Shown here piece after piece: positions 40,633-49,419 of a stretch of 64,000 bases of DNA. Below the pieces are notes generated by a model. The model was not told the DNA's origin. It searched no databases and saw only the letters and a program-made list of their open reading frames with translations. The position numbers and the translations under genes are program-made. Source of the stretch: Curtobacterium sp. Leaf183 (lineage in GTDB: Bacteria; Actinomycetota; Actinomycetes; Actinomycetales; Microbacteriaceae); assembly GCF_001424385.1 (NCBI RefSeq), contig NZ_LMPO01000007.1, positions 21,449-85,448 of the forward strand, given 5' to 3'. The first letter of the stretch is position 1, and every line of letters starts with the position of its first letter.

Positions 40633-42077
40633 CCGCGACGACCTCGCCGTCGCTGACCCAGGCGATCACGATCAAGCTCCGCGAACCCGCACGGGCGCGG
40701 AACCTCGAACTCGTGCTGCTCGTCATCGCGTGCGGCATCTGCGCCGGCGCGATGGTCCTCGTCGAGCTCGGCACCAAGGGGCGTCTGTTCGACACGTCGG
40801 TGCTCTGGGCCGGGTCCACCATCCTCGGCCTGGCGCTCGTCATGCACATCGTGCTGCGCGTGGTCGCGAAGAACGCCGACCCGTTCATCCTCCCCGTGGC
40901 GCTCGTGCTCAACGGGATCGGGATCGCCGAGATCTACCGCATCGACGTGCACAACGCCCTGACCGGCTGGGACGCGATCGGCGTGAAGCAGATCGTCTGG
41001 ACCCTGCTGGCCATGGTGTTCGCGATCCTGACGGTCGTCCTCGTGAAGAACCACCGGTTCCTGCAGCGGTACCGGTACATCTTCATGTTCCTGACCATCG
41101 TGCTGCTGCTCCTGCCCATGCTGCCCGGCATCGGGCTGAACGTCGGCGGTGCCCGCGTCTGGATCCGACTCGGCCCGTTCTCGTTCCAGCCCGGCGAACT
41201 CGCCAAGATCACGATGGCGCTGTTCTTCGCCGGCTACCTGGTGACGGCGCGCGACAGCCTGTCGATCGTCGGCCGGAAGTTCCTCGGCATGACGTTCCCG
41301 CGTGGGCGCGACCTCGGCCCGATCCTCATCGTGTGGGGCGTCGCGATGAGCGTGCTCGTGTTCCAGCGCGACCTCGGCACGGCGCTGCTGTACTTCGGGC
41401 TGTTCCTCGTGATGATCTACGTCGCGACCGGTCGCCTCAGCTGGGTGCTCATCGGTCTGGCGCTGTTCGTCGGCGGTGCCCTCGCGGCGGCGAGCGTGCT
41501 CGAGTACGTCCAGGGGCGGTTCGAGCAGTGGCTCAACCCCTTCGCCAACTCGGTGTACTACGCCGACACCCAGGCCAGCTACCAGCTGGTGAACGGCCTG
41601 TTCGGGTTCGCGAACGGCGGCATCACGGGCACCGGCCTCGGCCAGGGTCGGCCCTACATCACCCCCGTCGCCAACGCGGACTACATCATCGCGTCCCTCG
41701 GTGAGGAGCTCGGGCTCATCGGGGTCTTCGCCATCCTCGCGCTGTTCATCGTGCTGGTCTCCCGCGGCATCCGCGTGGGCTTCATGGCGCAGGACGACTT
41801 CGGCAAGCTGCTCGGCATCGGCTTCGGCTTCACGATCGCACTGCAGGTCTTCGTCGTCGTCGGCGGCATCACCCGGATCATCCCGGTCACCGGTCTGACG
41901 ACACCGTTCATGGCCGCCGGTGGTTCGTCCCTGGTGGCGAACTGGATCATCGCGGCGATGCTGCTGCGGCTGACCGACTCCATCCCCGCAGAACAGCGTG
42001 TCCTGTCCGAGCGCGGTGGCCCGAGCGCCGCCGACCGGAAGGCCGCGCGCGGGCGGACCAGGAAGGAGCGTCGATGA
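40629..42077 (+). CDS. rodA: SEDS-family peptidoglycan glycosyltransferase RodA/FtsW
   Basis: 482 residues from a GTG overlapping the pstP stop. About 11-12 membrane helices. SEDS hallmarks: GGARVWIRLGPFSFQPGELAK, FQRDLGTALLYFGLF, DYIIASLGEELGLIG (catalytic Asp/Glu region) and VGGITRIIPVTGLTTPFMAAG with SSLVANW. It polymerises lipid II and acts with the class B PBP encoded next. The basic C-terminal tail (RKAARGRTRKERR) is cytoplasmic. Confidence 0.94.
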   Translation: MTATTSPSLTQAITIKLREPARARNLELVLLVIACGICAGAMVLVELGTKGRLFDTSVLWAGSTILGLALVMHIVLRVVAKNADPFILPVALVLNGIGIAEIYRIDVHNALTGWDAIGVKQIVWTLLAMVFAILTVVLVKNHRFLQRYRYIFMFLTIVLLLLPMLPGIGLNVGGARVWIRLGPFSFQPGELAKITMALFFAGYLVTARDSLSIVGRKFLGMTFPRGRDLGPILIVWGVAMSVLVFQRDLGTALLYFGLFLVMIYVATGRLSWVLIGLALFVGGALAAASVLEYVQGRFEQWLNPFANSVYYADTQASYQLVNGLFGFANGGITGTGLGQGRPYITPVANADYIIASLGEELGLIGVFAILALFIVLVSRGIRVGFMAQDDFGKLLGIGFGFTIALQVFVVVGGITRIIPVTGLTTPFMAAGGSSLVANWIIAAMLLRLTDSIPAEQRVLSERGGPSAADRKAARGRTRKERR

Positions 42078-43528
42078 AACGGCAGCTCCGCGGCGTCTCC
42101 ACCGTCGTCGTGCTCATGTTCGTCGCACTCTTCGTGTCGACGACCTCGATCCAGTTCTTCGCGGCCGACTCCCTGCGCGCCGACTCGCGCAACTCGCGCA
42201 CGATCCTCGACAGCTACTCGAACAAACGCGGCGCCATCCTGGTGAACGGCACGCCGATCGCCGAGTCCACCGCCGTCGACGACCAGTACAAGTACCAGCG
42301 CAAGTACGCCAACGGCGCCCTGTACTCGGCGGTGACGGGGTACTTCACGATCGGCCAGGGCAACACGGGGATCGAGAGCGCCGAGAACACCGTGCTGTCC
42401 GGCAACTCCGACGACTCGTTCTTCCAGAACCTCAACTCGATCCTCACCGGACAGGACGTGCAGGGCGACAACGTCAACCTGACCATCGACCCGGACGTGC
42501 AACAGGCCGCGTACGACGCCCTCGGGTCGAACACGGGTGCCGTCGTCGCGATCCAGCCCAAGACGGGCAAGATCCTGGCGATGGTGTCCAAGCCGGACTA
42601 CGACCCGAACTCCCTGACGTCGCACGACACCGGGAACGTCAAGGCGCAGTACGACGCCCTCCTGAACCAGACGCCGACCCCGCTGCAGAACCGCGCCATC
42701 GGCGGAGACCTCTACACGCCGGGATCGGTCTTCAAGCTCGTCGTGGCGTCGGCGGCACTCGAGGGCGGCAAGTACGACCTCGACTCCGAGTTCCCGAACC
42801 CCTCGCGCCTGCAGCTGCCCGGCACGAGCACCTACATCAACAACGCCGAGGGCGGCTCGTGTGGCGGCGGGGACACCGTCAAGCTGCGCACCGCCATCCA
42901 GTACTCGTGCAACATCCCGTTCGCCGAGCTCGGGCAGAAGCTCGGGTACAGCACGATCAAGGCGATGGCGGACAAGTACGGGTTCGGCGACGCCATCGAC
43001 GTCCCGATGAAGGCCACGGCCAGCCAGTACCCGGACGTCGACTCGACCGCCCAGCTCATGCTGAGCTCGTTCGGCCAGGCGAGCGTCCGTGTCTCGCCGC
43101 TGCAGATGGCGATGGTCTCGGCGGGCATCGCGAACGGCGGGTCGGTCATGCAGCCGTCGCTCATCGACTCGATCACCACGAGCGACCTGAAGACCGTCGA
43201 GTCCTTCACCCCGAAGCAGTACAGCGACCCCCTGTCCTCGTCCGAGTCATCCGACCTGACCGAGGCGATGCAGAGCGTCGTGAGCGCGGGGACCGGAACC
43301 AATGCGAAGATCGACGGGGTCGACGTCGCCGGCAAGACCGGGACCGCCGAGGGCGGCACGGGCGACCCCTACACGCTGTGGTTCACCGGGTTCGCGCCCG
43401 CGAAGGACCCGGAGGTCGCTGTGGCGGTCGTCGTGGGCAACGGTGGCGGACTCGGACAGTCCGGCGTCGGCAACTCGGTCGCGGCCCCGATCGCGAAGAA
43501 CGTCATGGAGGCGGTGCTGAACAAATGA
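42074..43528 (+). CDS. pbpA: Class B penicillin-binding protein PbpA
   Basis: 484 residues. N-terminal anchor helix (about 9-29), a dimerisation-type region, and a transpeptidase domain with SVFK at 218-221, SCN at 278-280 and KTGTA at 421-425, the full active-site set. It crosslinks peptidoglycan and pairs with the RodA-type polymerase. In mycobacteria PbpA is phosphorylated by PknB. The ATG overlaps the rodA stop (ATGA). Confidence 0.94.
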   Translation: MKRQLRGVSTVVVLMFVALFVSTTSIQFFAADSLRADSRNSRTILDSYSNKRGAILVNGTPIAESTAVDDQYKYQRKYANGALYSAVTGYFTIGQGNTGIESAENTVLSGNSDDSFFQNLNSILTGQDVQGDNVNLTIDPDVQQAAYDALGSNTGAVVAIQPKTGKILAMVSKPDYDPNSLTSHDTGNVKAQYDALLNQTPTPLQNRAIGGDLYTPGSVFKLVVASAALEGGKYDLDSEFPNPSRLQLPGTSTYINNAEGGSCGGGDTVKLRTAIQYSCNIPFAELGQKLGYSTIKAMADKYGFGDAIDVPMKATASQYPDVDSTAQLMLSSFGQASVRVSPLQMAMVSAGIANGGSVMQPSLIDSITTSDLKTVESFTPKQYSDPLSSSESSDLTEAMQSVVSAGTGTNAKIDGVDVAGKTGTAEGGTGDPYTLWFTGFAPAKDPEVAVAVVVGNGGGLGQSGVGNSVAAPIAKNVMEAVLNK

Positions 43529-45258
43529 GACCCACCAGCGGACTCACCTTCGGTGGGCGGTACCAACTCTCGTCCCGCGTCGCCATCGGCGGCATGGGCG
43601 AGGTCTGGCAGGCGACCGACCTGGTCATCGGCCGGACCGTCGCACTCAAGATCCTCAAGGACGAGTACCTCGGCGACCCCGGGTTCCTCGAGCGCTTCCG
43701 CGCCGAGGCCCGGCACGCCGCGCTCGTCAACCACGAGGGCATCGCCAACGTCTTCGACTACGGCGAAGAGGACGGCAGCGCCTACCTCGTGATGGAGCTC
43801 GTGCCCGGCGAGGCGCTCTCGACCATGATCGAGCGCGAGCACACGCTGCCCGTCGACAAGGTCCTCGACATCGTCGCGCAGACCGCGAACGCGCTGCAGG
43901 CCGCCCACGCCGTCGGCCTGGTCCACCGCGACATCAAGCCGGGCAACCTGCTGATCACGCCGGACGGCCGCGTCAAGATCACCGACTTCGGCATCGCGCG
44001 CATCGCCGACCAGGTCCCGCTCACCGCGACCGGCCAGGTCATGGGCACCGTGCAGTACCTCTCGCCGGAGCAGGCGAGCGGTCACCCGGCGTCCCCGTCG
44101 ACGGACGTCTACTCGCTCGGCATCGTCGCGTACGAGTGCCTGGCCGGACGCCGTCCCTTCACGGGCGAGTCGCAGGTCGCGATCGCGATGGCGCACATCA
44201 ACGAGCAGCCCCCGGCGCTGCCGGGCGACATCCCCGAGCCGGTCGCGGCCCTGGTGATGTCCTGCATCGCGAAGAAGCCCGCCGACCGACCCGCCACCGC
44301 GGCGAACCTGGCCCGCGCGGCGCAGGCGCTCCGGCGTGGCGACGTCGCAGCGGCCACGGTCGCGGTCCCCGCCCTCGGCGGGGCCGGCACCGTAGCGTTC
44401 AACCCGCCCCAGGGCAACGACGCGGCCACGGCCCTGCTCGGCACCCAGGCAGGCAGTGCCGTCGGCGGCGGACCCCGCACGCCGACCTCCGCGGCCACCG
44501 CCGAGGACGACGAACCGAAGAAGAAGCGCGCCTGGATCTGGTGGGTGGTCGCCGCCGGGGTCCTCGTGGTCGCCGGTGCCGTCATCGCCGCCTTCGCCTT
44601 CGCGAACGGCGACGCAGACCCGGCTCCGAGCGCCTCGACGAGCTCGACGCCGCCACCGCCGAGCAAGACGCCGAGCCAGACACCCACACCCGAGCGCGTC
44701 GTGCTGAACCAGAGCGACTACCTCGGACGCAACACCTCCGAAGTCCAGGCCGCCCTGCGTGCCCTCGGCCTCGAGTCGACGGTGGAGGACGGCGACACCG
44801 CACCGTCCGCCGACGCGGCGAACACCGTGCAGTCGCTCACCCCGACCGGGAGCGTCGCCCCGGGGACCGTCATCACGATCCGCGAGTACACGGCACCGCC
44901 GACGGTCAACAAGCCGAACACCCCGAGTGCGGGCACGGTCTCGTCGAGCGGCGCGGTGACCTTCAGCTGGTCGGCCGCGACCTGCCCGACCGGGTACACG
45001 GTCAGCAAGTACTCGTGGACCGTCACCGGCGGCAAGGACAGCTCGGGCGCCACGTCGGGCGACACGACGTCCACCGCCGTGAACATCCAGGCCGACGCCG
45101 CGGGTTCCGAGGTGTCGTTCACGTACACCGTCACGTGCGGGTCCCTGGCGGCGTCCGAGGCGTCCGACGCAGCCACGGCGACGTGGACCGTGCAGCAGCC
45201 CTCCGACGACCCGACGAGCAACCCGACCCAGACGGGCGGCCCGCAGGACGGCAACTGA
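43525..45258 (+). CDS. pknA: Serine/threonine protein kinase PknA-like with extracellular PASTA-like and FN3-like domains
   Basis: 577 residues. Kinase domain about 10-270: GGMGEVW P-loop, Lys42 in VALKIL, catalytic HRDIKPGN at 134-141, DFG at 154-156, SPEQ at 180-183. A membrane helix spans about 336-358, after KKKR. Outside, a Ser/Thr/Pro linker leads to one PASTA-like domain (about 392-455, NQSDYLGRNTSEVQAALRAL) and a beta-sandwich resembling fibronectin III (about 459-556) with two cysteines. Mycobacterial PknA lacks these sensors, so this architecture is notable. The ATG overlaps the pbpA stop. Confidence 0.9.
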   Translation: MRPTSGLTFGGRYQLSSRVAIGGMGEVWQATDLVIGRTVALKILKDEYLGDPGFLERFRAEARHAALVNHEGIANVFDYGEEDGSAYLVMELVPGEALSTMIEREHTLPVDKVLDIVAQTANALQAAHAVGLVHRDIKPGNLLITPDGRVKITDFGIARIADQVPLTATGQVMGTVQYLSPEQASGHPASPSTDVYSLGIVAYECLAGRRPFTGESQVAIAMAHINEQPPALPGDIPEPVAALVMSCIAKKPADRPATAANLARAAQALRRGDVAAATVAVPALGGAGTVAFNPPQGNDAATALLGTQAGSAVGGGPRTPTSAATAEDDEPKKKRAWIWWVVAAGVLVVAGAVIAAFAFANGDADPAPSASTSSTPPPPSKTPSQTPTPERVVLNQSDYLGRNTSEVQAALRALGLESTVEDGDTAPSADAANTVQSLTPTGSVAPGTVITIREYTAPPTVNKPNTPSAGTVSSSGAVTFSWSAATCPTGYTVSKYSWTVTGGKDSSGATSGDTTSTAVNIQADAAGSEVSFTYTVTCGSLAASEASDAATATWTVQQPSDDPTSNPTQTGGPQDGN

Positions 45259-45268
45259 GCACCGCGGG

Positions 45269-45306
45269 GCCGTCCACACCGTTCCGGTAACGGTTGGGGT
45301 GGACGG
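45269..45306. terminator. Imperfect hairpin between pknA and pknB
   Basis: CCGTCCACACCGTT and AACGGTTGGGGTGGACGG pair with one bulged stretch in the 117-base gap. It may end or attenuate the long upstream transcript before the separate pknB promoter. Confidence 0.5.
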
Positions 45307-45341
45307 CCTCGCCGCCAGCGTCTCACCAGGGAGCCCTGTCG

Positions 45342-45347
45342 TACACT
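45342..45347 (+). promoter_or_regulatory. -10 box TACACT of the pknB promoter
   Basis: TACACT is 28 bases before the GTG at 45376, which has GGAGGAG (45366-45372) as ribosome site. So pknB is expected to have a short leader, unlike many genes here. Confidence 0.5.
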
Positions 45348-45375
45348 TGCCCCCGACGGACATTCGGAGGAGTAC

Positions 45376-47187
45376 GTGCCAGAAGGTGTGACCGCGGGGA
45401 TCACGCTCCTCGCCAACCGGTACGAGATCGGTGACGTCATCGGTCGTGGCGGGATGGCTACCGTGCACGTCGGGCAGGACACGCGCCTCGGCCGCCGCGT
45501 CGCCGTCAAGCTCCTCAAGCCGAGCCTGGCCAACGACCCCGCGTTCCGCACCCGCTTCCGTCAGGAAGCCCAGGCAGCGGCCCGCATGGCGCACCCGACC
45601 ATCGTCCGCGTCTACGACGCCGGCGAAGAGACCGTGACCGAGACCTCCGGTGCCGAGGTCCAGGTCCCGTACATCGTGATGGAGTTCGTCGAGGGCCGCC
45701 CCCTCAGCGACGTCATCGGCGACGGCCCGGTCGAGTCCGACGAAGCCGTCCGCATCACCAGCGGCATCCTGACCGCGCTCGAGTACTCGCACCGCGCGGG
45801 TGTCGTGCACCGCGACATCAAGCCCGCCAACGTCATGGTCACGCAGACCGGCCAGGTCAAGGTGATGGACTTCGGCATCGCCCGGGCCATCACCGACACC
45901 TCCGCCACGGTCGCGCAGACCACGTCGATCCTCGGTACCGCGTCGTACTTCTCGCCGGAGCAGGCCCGCGGCGAGACCGTCGACGCGCGCACCGACCTCT
46001 ACTCGACAGGCATCGTCCTGTTCGAGCTGCTCACCGGTCGCCCGCCGTTCCTCGGCGACTCGCCCGTTGCGGTCGCGTACCAGCACGTCAGTGAGCAGCC
46101 CGTCCCACCCTCGACGATCACGCCGTCGGTGTCGCCGGCGATCGACGCGGTCACGCTGCACGCCCTGGTCAAGGACCGGACCCGTCGCTTCCAGAACGCA
46201 GCCGAGTTCCGACGCGACCTCGAACAAGCCGGAGCCGGACAGGTCCCCGCCTCCACCCGGAAGCTGCAGCAGCAGCGCGCGAACGACGCCTCGACGATGC
46301 TCTTCGGCGTGAACCCCCGGACGACCTCCAACCCGGAAGTCGCCTTCCGAGAACTCGACGACACCCAGGAGCACCGCCCCCAGCGCACGCAGAACCGCCC
46401 CCCGGTCGCGTGGATCTGGGTCGGCATCCTGCTGACGATCGCCGTGATCGCGGGTGTGGTCTTCTGGGTCGCGAACCTGCAGCCCGGACAGGCCCCGGTG
46501 TCGTCCTCGGTCAGTGTGCCGAACGTCGTGGGAGCCGCCTGGTCCTCCGCAGAGAAGGTGTTCGACCAGAAGGACCTGGTGCCGGTCCGCGTCGACGAGA
46601 ACTCCGACGACGTCGACAAGGGCACGGTGATCCGCACCGAACCCGGGTCCGGCACGAACGTCGCCCGCAAACAGAACGTCCGCGTGGTCGTCTCACTGGG
46701 GCCGGAGCAGGTGAACGTGCCCGACGTGGCCAACCAGGCCCAGGACGCCGCCCAGAACGCGCTCAAGGCCGCCGGCTTCGAGGTCGGGGCGATCAACACC
46801 GACTACTCGCCGTCCGTGCCCGAGGGCACCGTGCTCAGCACTGACCCGGCCGCCAACACTTCGCTGACCAAGGGCACGGTCGTGAACCTGCGCGTCTCGA
46901 ACGGCATGGTCCAGCTGCCGGACGTCTCGCAGCAGCCGATCGCGACGGCGAACCAGACGCTCGCCAACCTGGGGCTCACGGTCCGCCAGCAGGCGTCGTA
47001 CACCTGCATCGGTGGTCTTGTGGTCCAGCAGGACCAGCCAGCCGGTGACATCGCCCAGGGCAGCACCGTCGTGCTGACCTACTGCGCCGCGTCAGCCCGA
47101 CCCACCTCACCCCCGACGCAGGCGCCCGCCCAGGGCGGCGGCGACAACGGCGGCACCGGTGGCGACGGCGGCGACGACGGCAACTGA
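45376..47187 (+). CDS. pknB: Serine/threonine protein kinase PknB with PASTA repeats
   Basis: 603 residues from GTG. Kinase domain about 15-285: GRGGMATV, Lys45 in VAVKLL, HRDIKPAN at 145-152, DFG at 165-167 and an activation loop with several Thr (DTSATVAQTTSILGTAS). Membrane helix about 344-367. Three extracellular PASTA repeats (about 378-445, 447-513 and 514-580; e.g. VPNVVGAAWSSAEKVF, VPDVANQAQDAAQNAL, LPDVSQQPIATANQTL) bind muropeptides or lipid II and activate the kinase. The C-terminal tail is Gly/Asp-rich. It is the essential growth regulator of the cluster. Confidence 0.95.
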   Translation: MPEGVTAGITLLANRYEIGDVIGRGGMATVHVGQDTRLGRRVAVKLLKPSLANDPAFRTRFRQEAQAAARMAHPTIVRVYDAGEETVTETSGAEVQVPYIVMEFVEGRPLSDVIGDGPVESDEAVRITSGILTALEYSHRAGVVHRDIKPANVMVTQTGQVKVMDFGIARAITDTSATVAQTTSILGTASYFSPEQARGETVDARTDLYSTGIVLFELLTGRPPFLGDSPVAVAYQHVSEQPVPPSTITPSVSPAIDAVTLHALVKDRTRRFQNAAEFRRDLEQAGAGQVPASTRKLQQQRANDASTMLFGVNPRTTSNPEVAFRELDDTQEHRPQRTQNRPPVAWIWVGILLTIAVIAGVVFWVANLQPGQAPVSSSVSVPNVVGAAWSSAEKVFDQKDLVPVRVDENSDDVDKGTVIRTEPGSGTNVARKQNVRVVVSLGPEQVNVPDVANQAQDAAQNALKAAGFEVGAINTDYSPSVPEGTVLSTDPAANTSLTKGTVVNLRVSNGMVQLPDVSQQPIATANQTLANLGLTVRQQASYTCIGGLVVQQDQPAGDIAQGSTVVLTYCAASARPTSPPTQAPAQGGGDNGGTGGDGGDDGN

Positions 47188-47226
47188 CCCACCGATCGGT
47201 GCGGCGCCGTGGAACCGGCATCCGCC

Positions 47227-47270
47227 GACCAGGAGGCCCGCGGCCGAACGCCACGGGCCGCCTGTCCGAC
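47227..47270. repeat. Decayed palindromic repeat, copy 5
   Basis: GACCAGGAGGCCCGCGGC and GGGCCGCCTGTCCGAC arms resemble the dispersed palindrome with a changed loop. It sits in the convergent gap between pknB and trpG and may terminate both. Confidence 0.6.
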
Positions 47271-47306
47271 GGGCGGTCACGTCACCGCCAGCGCCGGTTC
47301 GGTCCG

Positions 47307-47951
47307 TCAGTCGCGGCGCGTGGCGATGAGCGGGCCGAGGCCCGCCGCACGCTCGGCGGCACCGGACAAGCCGGCGGTCTCGAGCCAGTTGCCCACCATC
47401 CGGTAGCCGCCTTCGGTCAGGACGGACTCGGGGTGGAACTGCACGCCGTAGACCGGGGCGTCCTGGTGCTGAACGCCCATGATGACGCCGCCCTCGGTCC
47501 GGGCCGTCACCGTGAGTTCGTCCGGCACCGTGCCGTCGACGATCGCCAGCGAGTGGTACCGCGTCGCGGTGAAGGGGTGCGGGACACCCGTGAACAGCGC
47601 ACTGTCGTCGTGGTCGACCTGCGAGGTCTTGCCGTGCATGAGCTCTTCGGCATGCGTGACGGTCGCGCCGAGGGCCTCGGCGATGGCCTGGTGGCCGAGG
47701 CACACGCCCAGCAGTGGCTTGTCGACGTCGATGGCCGCGCGCACGGTCGCGATCGACACTCCGGCGTCAGCGGGGGTTCCGGGGCCGGGCGACAGCAGCA
47801 CCCCGTCGTACTCGGCGATCCGGTCGGCGATCTCCGACGCGGGGAAGGCGTCGTTGCGGACGACGTCCGTCTCGGCGCCGAGCTGCTGGACGTAGCCGTT
47901 GAGGGTGTACACGAAGCTGTCGTAGTTGTCGACGACGAGGATCCTGGTCAT
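47307..47951 (-). CDS. trpG: Glutamine amidotransferase TrpG/PabA
   Basis: 214 residues. Class I amidotransferase: VVDNYDSFVYTL start, oxyanion segment LLSPGPGTP, nucleophile Cys84 in GVCLGHQAIAEALG, and the catalytic pair in YGVQFHPESVLTEGG. It supplies ammonia for anthranilate or 4-amino-4-deoxychorismate synthesis, often for both. No chorismate-binding partner gene is nearby. Its place beside pknB is conserved in actinobacteria. The ATG at 47951 is chosen by the MTRILVVDNYDS family start. Confidence 0.93.
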   Translation of the reverse strand: MTRILVVDNYDSFVYTLNGYVQQLGAETDVVRNDAFPASEIADRIAEYDGVLLSPGPGTPADAGVSIATVRAAIDVDKPLLGVCLGHQAIAEALGATVTHAEELMHGKTSQVDHDDSALFTGVPHPFTATRYHSLAIVDGTVPDELTVTARTEGGVIMGVQHQDAPVYGVQFHPESVLTEGGYRMVGNWLETAGLSGAAERAAGLGPLIATRRD

Positions 47952-48020
47952 GGTCGGTTCACCGTACTCGTGGGGGTCGTGCGGAGGCTCTGTGGGGCCC
48001 GTCCACACACGTGTTCACGG

Positions 48021-48026
48021 TAGGAT
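48021..48026 (+). promoter_or_regulatory. -10 box TAGGAT for crgA
   Basis: TAGGAT, seven bases (ACCGGCC), ATG at 48034. No ribosome site, so the crgA message is probably leaderless. Confidence 0.5.
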
Positions 48027-48033
48027 ACCGGCC

Positions 48034-48288
48034 ATGGCCAAGGACAAGGACCGCACCAAGCCCGCCCGGAGGACCCGAGCCGACTCGGTCGACACGGCGG
48101 GCGACCAGCCCAACCCCGTGTGGTTCAAGCCGGTCATGTTCGGCTTCATGCTGATCGGGCTCGCCTGGGTCATCGTGTTCTACATCTCCCAGGGCACGCT
48201 GCCGGTGCCCACGCTCAACTCGTGGAACATCCTGATCGGCTTCGGGATCATGTTCGTCGGCTTCCTGATGACCACGCGCTGGCGCTGA
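48034..48288 (+). CDS. crgA: Cell division protein CrgA
   Basis: 84 residues. A charged N-terminus (MAKDKDRTKPARRTRADS) and two membrane helices, PVMFGFMLIGLAWVIVFYI and WNILIGFGIMFVGFLMTTRW, joined by a short outer loop with LPVPTLNSW. This is the compact CrgA architecture; the protein recruits PBPs and FtsQ/FtsI to the divisome. Its position between trpG and the rhomboid/ppiA genes matches actinobacterial synteny. Confidence 0.95.
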   Translation: MAKDKDRTKPARRTRADSVDTAGDQPNPVWFKPVMFGFMLIGLAWVIVFYISQGTLPVPTLNSWNILIGFGIMFVGFLMTTRWR

Positions 48289-48307
48289 TCCCCGCCCGCA
48301 CCGTCGA

Positions 48308-48345
48308 ACGACGCCCGCTGCCCCCCTCGGTGCAGCGGGCGTCGT
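48308..48345 (+). terminator. Hairpin terminator after crgA
   Basis: ACGACGCCCGCTGC pairs perfectly with GCAGCGGGCGTCGT (14 bp, 10-base loop), 20 bases after the crgA stop, followed by CGTTCGT. Confidence 0.75.
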
Positions 48346-48389
48346 CGTTCGTGGGCAGGAACGACCAGCTCGCACTCGGCTACCGCGGG

Positions 48390-48506
48390 TTCTCCACAGC
48401 CGAGACCGTTCTCCACACTCTTGTCCACACCCCGGGTCCGGAGTTGTCCACAGCTGTTTCCACAATGGGGATAATCACACCCGTGTAACTCAGGGAGTTC
48501 TCCACA
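48390..48506 (+). promoter_or_regulatory. Cluster of six same-direction DnaA-box-like sites between crgA and the rhomboid gene
   Basis: TTCTCCACA at 48390, TTCTCCACA at 48409, TTGTCCACA at 48421, TTGTCCACA at 48444, GTTTCCACA at 48456 and TTCTCCACA at 48498, all on the plus strand. The two TTGTCCACA sites match the actinobacterial DnaA box and the rest differ by one or two bases. The array lies in a convergent gap framed by two terminators, so it is not a promoter. It could titrate DnaA or act as an auxiliary origin element. Confidence 0.7.
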
Positions 48507-48511
48507 GACGG

Positions 48512-48549
48512 CGAACGCCCCGTCACACCGGAGCGTGACGGGGCGTTCG
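48512..48549 (-). terminator. Hairpin terminator after the rhomboid gene
   Basis: CGAACGCCCCGTCAC pairs perfectly with GTGACGGGGCGTTCG (15 bp, 8-base loop), 11 bases past the rhomboid stop on the minus strand. Confidence 0.8.
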
Positions 48550-48559
48550 GGGATCAAGG

Positions 48560-49414
48560 TCAGCCGACAGCGATCGCGTACCCGACGTAGGTCAGGGCGA
48601 TGATCACGACGGCCTCGAGTGACAACAGCGTGATCTGCAGACGCCGCTTTCGGATGTTCCGGGTCTTGGCGAAGACGTACCCGGTCAGGAAGCCAACGGC
48701 GATGCCACCGACGTGTGCCTGCCACGAGATGTTCGTACCGGGCAGGAACCCGATGAGCAGGTTGAGTCCGATGATGACCAGCAGGGACACCGCGTTGCCG
48801 CCCAGGCTGCGCTGCAGCATGAAGAAGGCGGCGAACAGCCCGAAGATCGCACCGGAAGCACCGACGACCGACGAACCCGGTGCGATCAGCGTGACCGCCA
48901 TGGACCCGCCGAGACCGGCCAGGAAGTACAGCGCCAGGAACCGCCACGTCCCGAGCATGTTCTCGAGCATCCGGCCGAAGATGAACACCGCCCACATGTT
49001 GAAGGCGATGTGCAGGAAGCCGGAGTGCACGAACAACGACGTCACCATGCGCCACGGCTGGGTGGGCAGGTAGGCGGCGTTGAAGAAGAACAGCTGGGTG
49101 AAGAACCCGCGCGTGACCTGGTCGAGCAACCAGATCAGCACGGAGACGGCGACGATGACGACCGTCGCCTTCTGGTCGAGCATCGCGAACCGACGTCGCG
49201 CGACCGTGATGCCGTTCGGGGCTCCGGACGCGCGACGGTTCGCGGCGAACTGCATGCGCTGTTCACGCACGCACTCAGGGCAGTGCACCCCGACCGCCGC
49301 CGGTGTCTGGCATTCGGTGCAGATCGTCCGCCCGCACCGCTGGCACAGGATGAAGCTCTGTCGGTCCGGGTGCCGGTAGCAGTAGTTGGCCGGGTTGTAC
49401 GCCTGGTCGGTCAC
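48560..49414 (-). CDS. Rhomboid-family intramembrane serine protease with N-terminal zinc finger
   Basis: 284 residues. The N-terminus has a B-box-like zinc site (C12, H15, C24, C27, C32, C35, H44, C45, C48). A six- or seven-helix rhomboid core follows: HSGFLHIAFNMW (about 130-141), catalytic Ser187 in VGASGAIFG and His234 in QAHVGG. It cleaves membrane proteins within the bilayer; the substrate is unknown. It starts 5 nt after ppiA and is probably co-transcribed with it, an arrangement common in actinobacteria. Confidence 0.93.
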   Translation of the reverse strand: MTDQAYNPANYCYRHPDRQSFILCQRCGRTICTECQTPAAVGVHCPECVREQRMQFAANRRASGAPNGITVARRRFAMLDQKATVVIVAVSVLIWLLDQVTRGFFTQLFFFNAAYLPTQPWRMVTSLFVHSGFLHIAFNMWAVFIFGRMLENMLGTWRFLALYFLAGLGGSMAVTLIAPGSSVVGASGAIFGLFAAFFMLQRSLGGNAVSLLVIIGLNLLIGFLPGTNISWQAHVGGIAVGFLTGYVFAKTRNIRKRRLQITLLSLEAVVIIALTYVGYAIAVG

Positions 49415-49419
49415 AGGTG

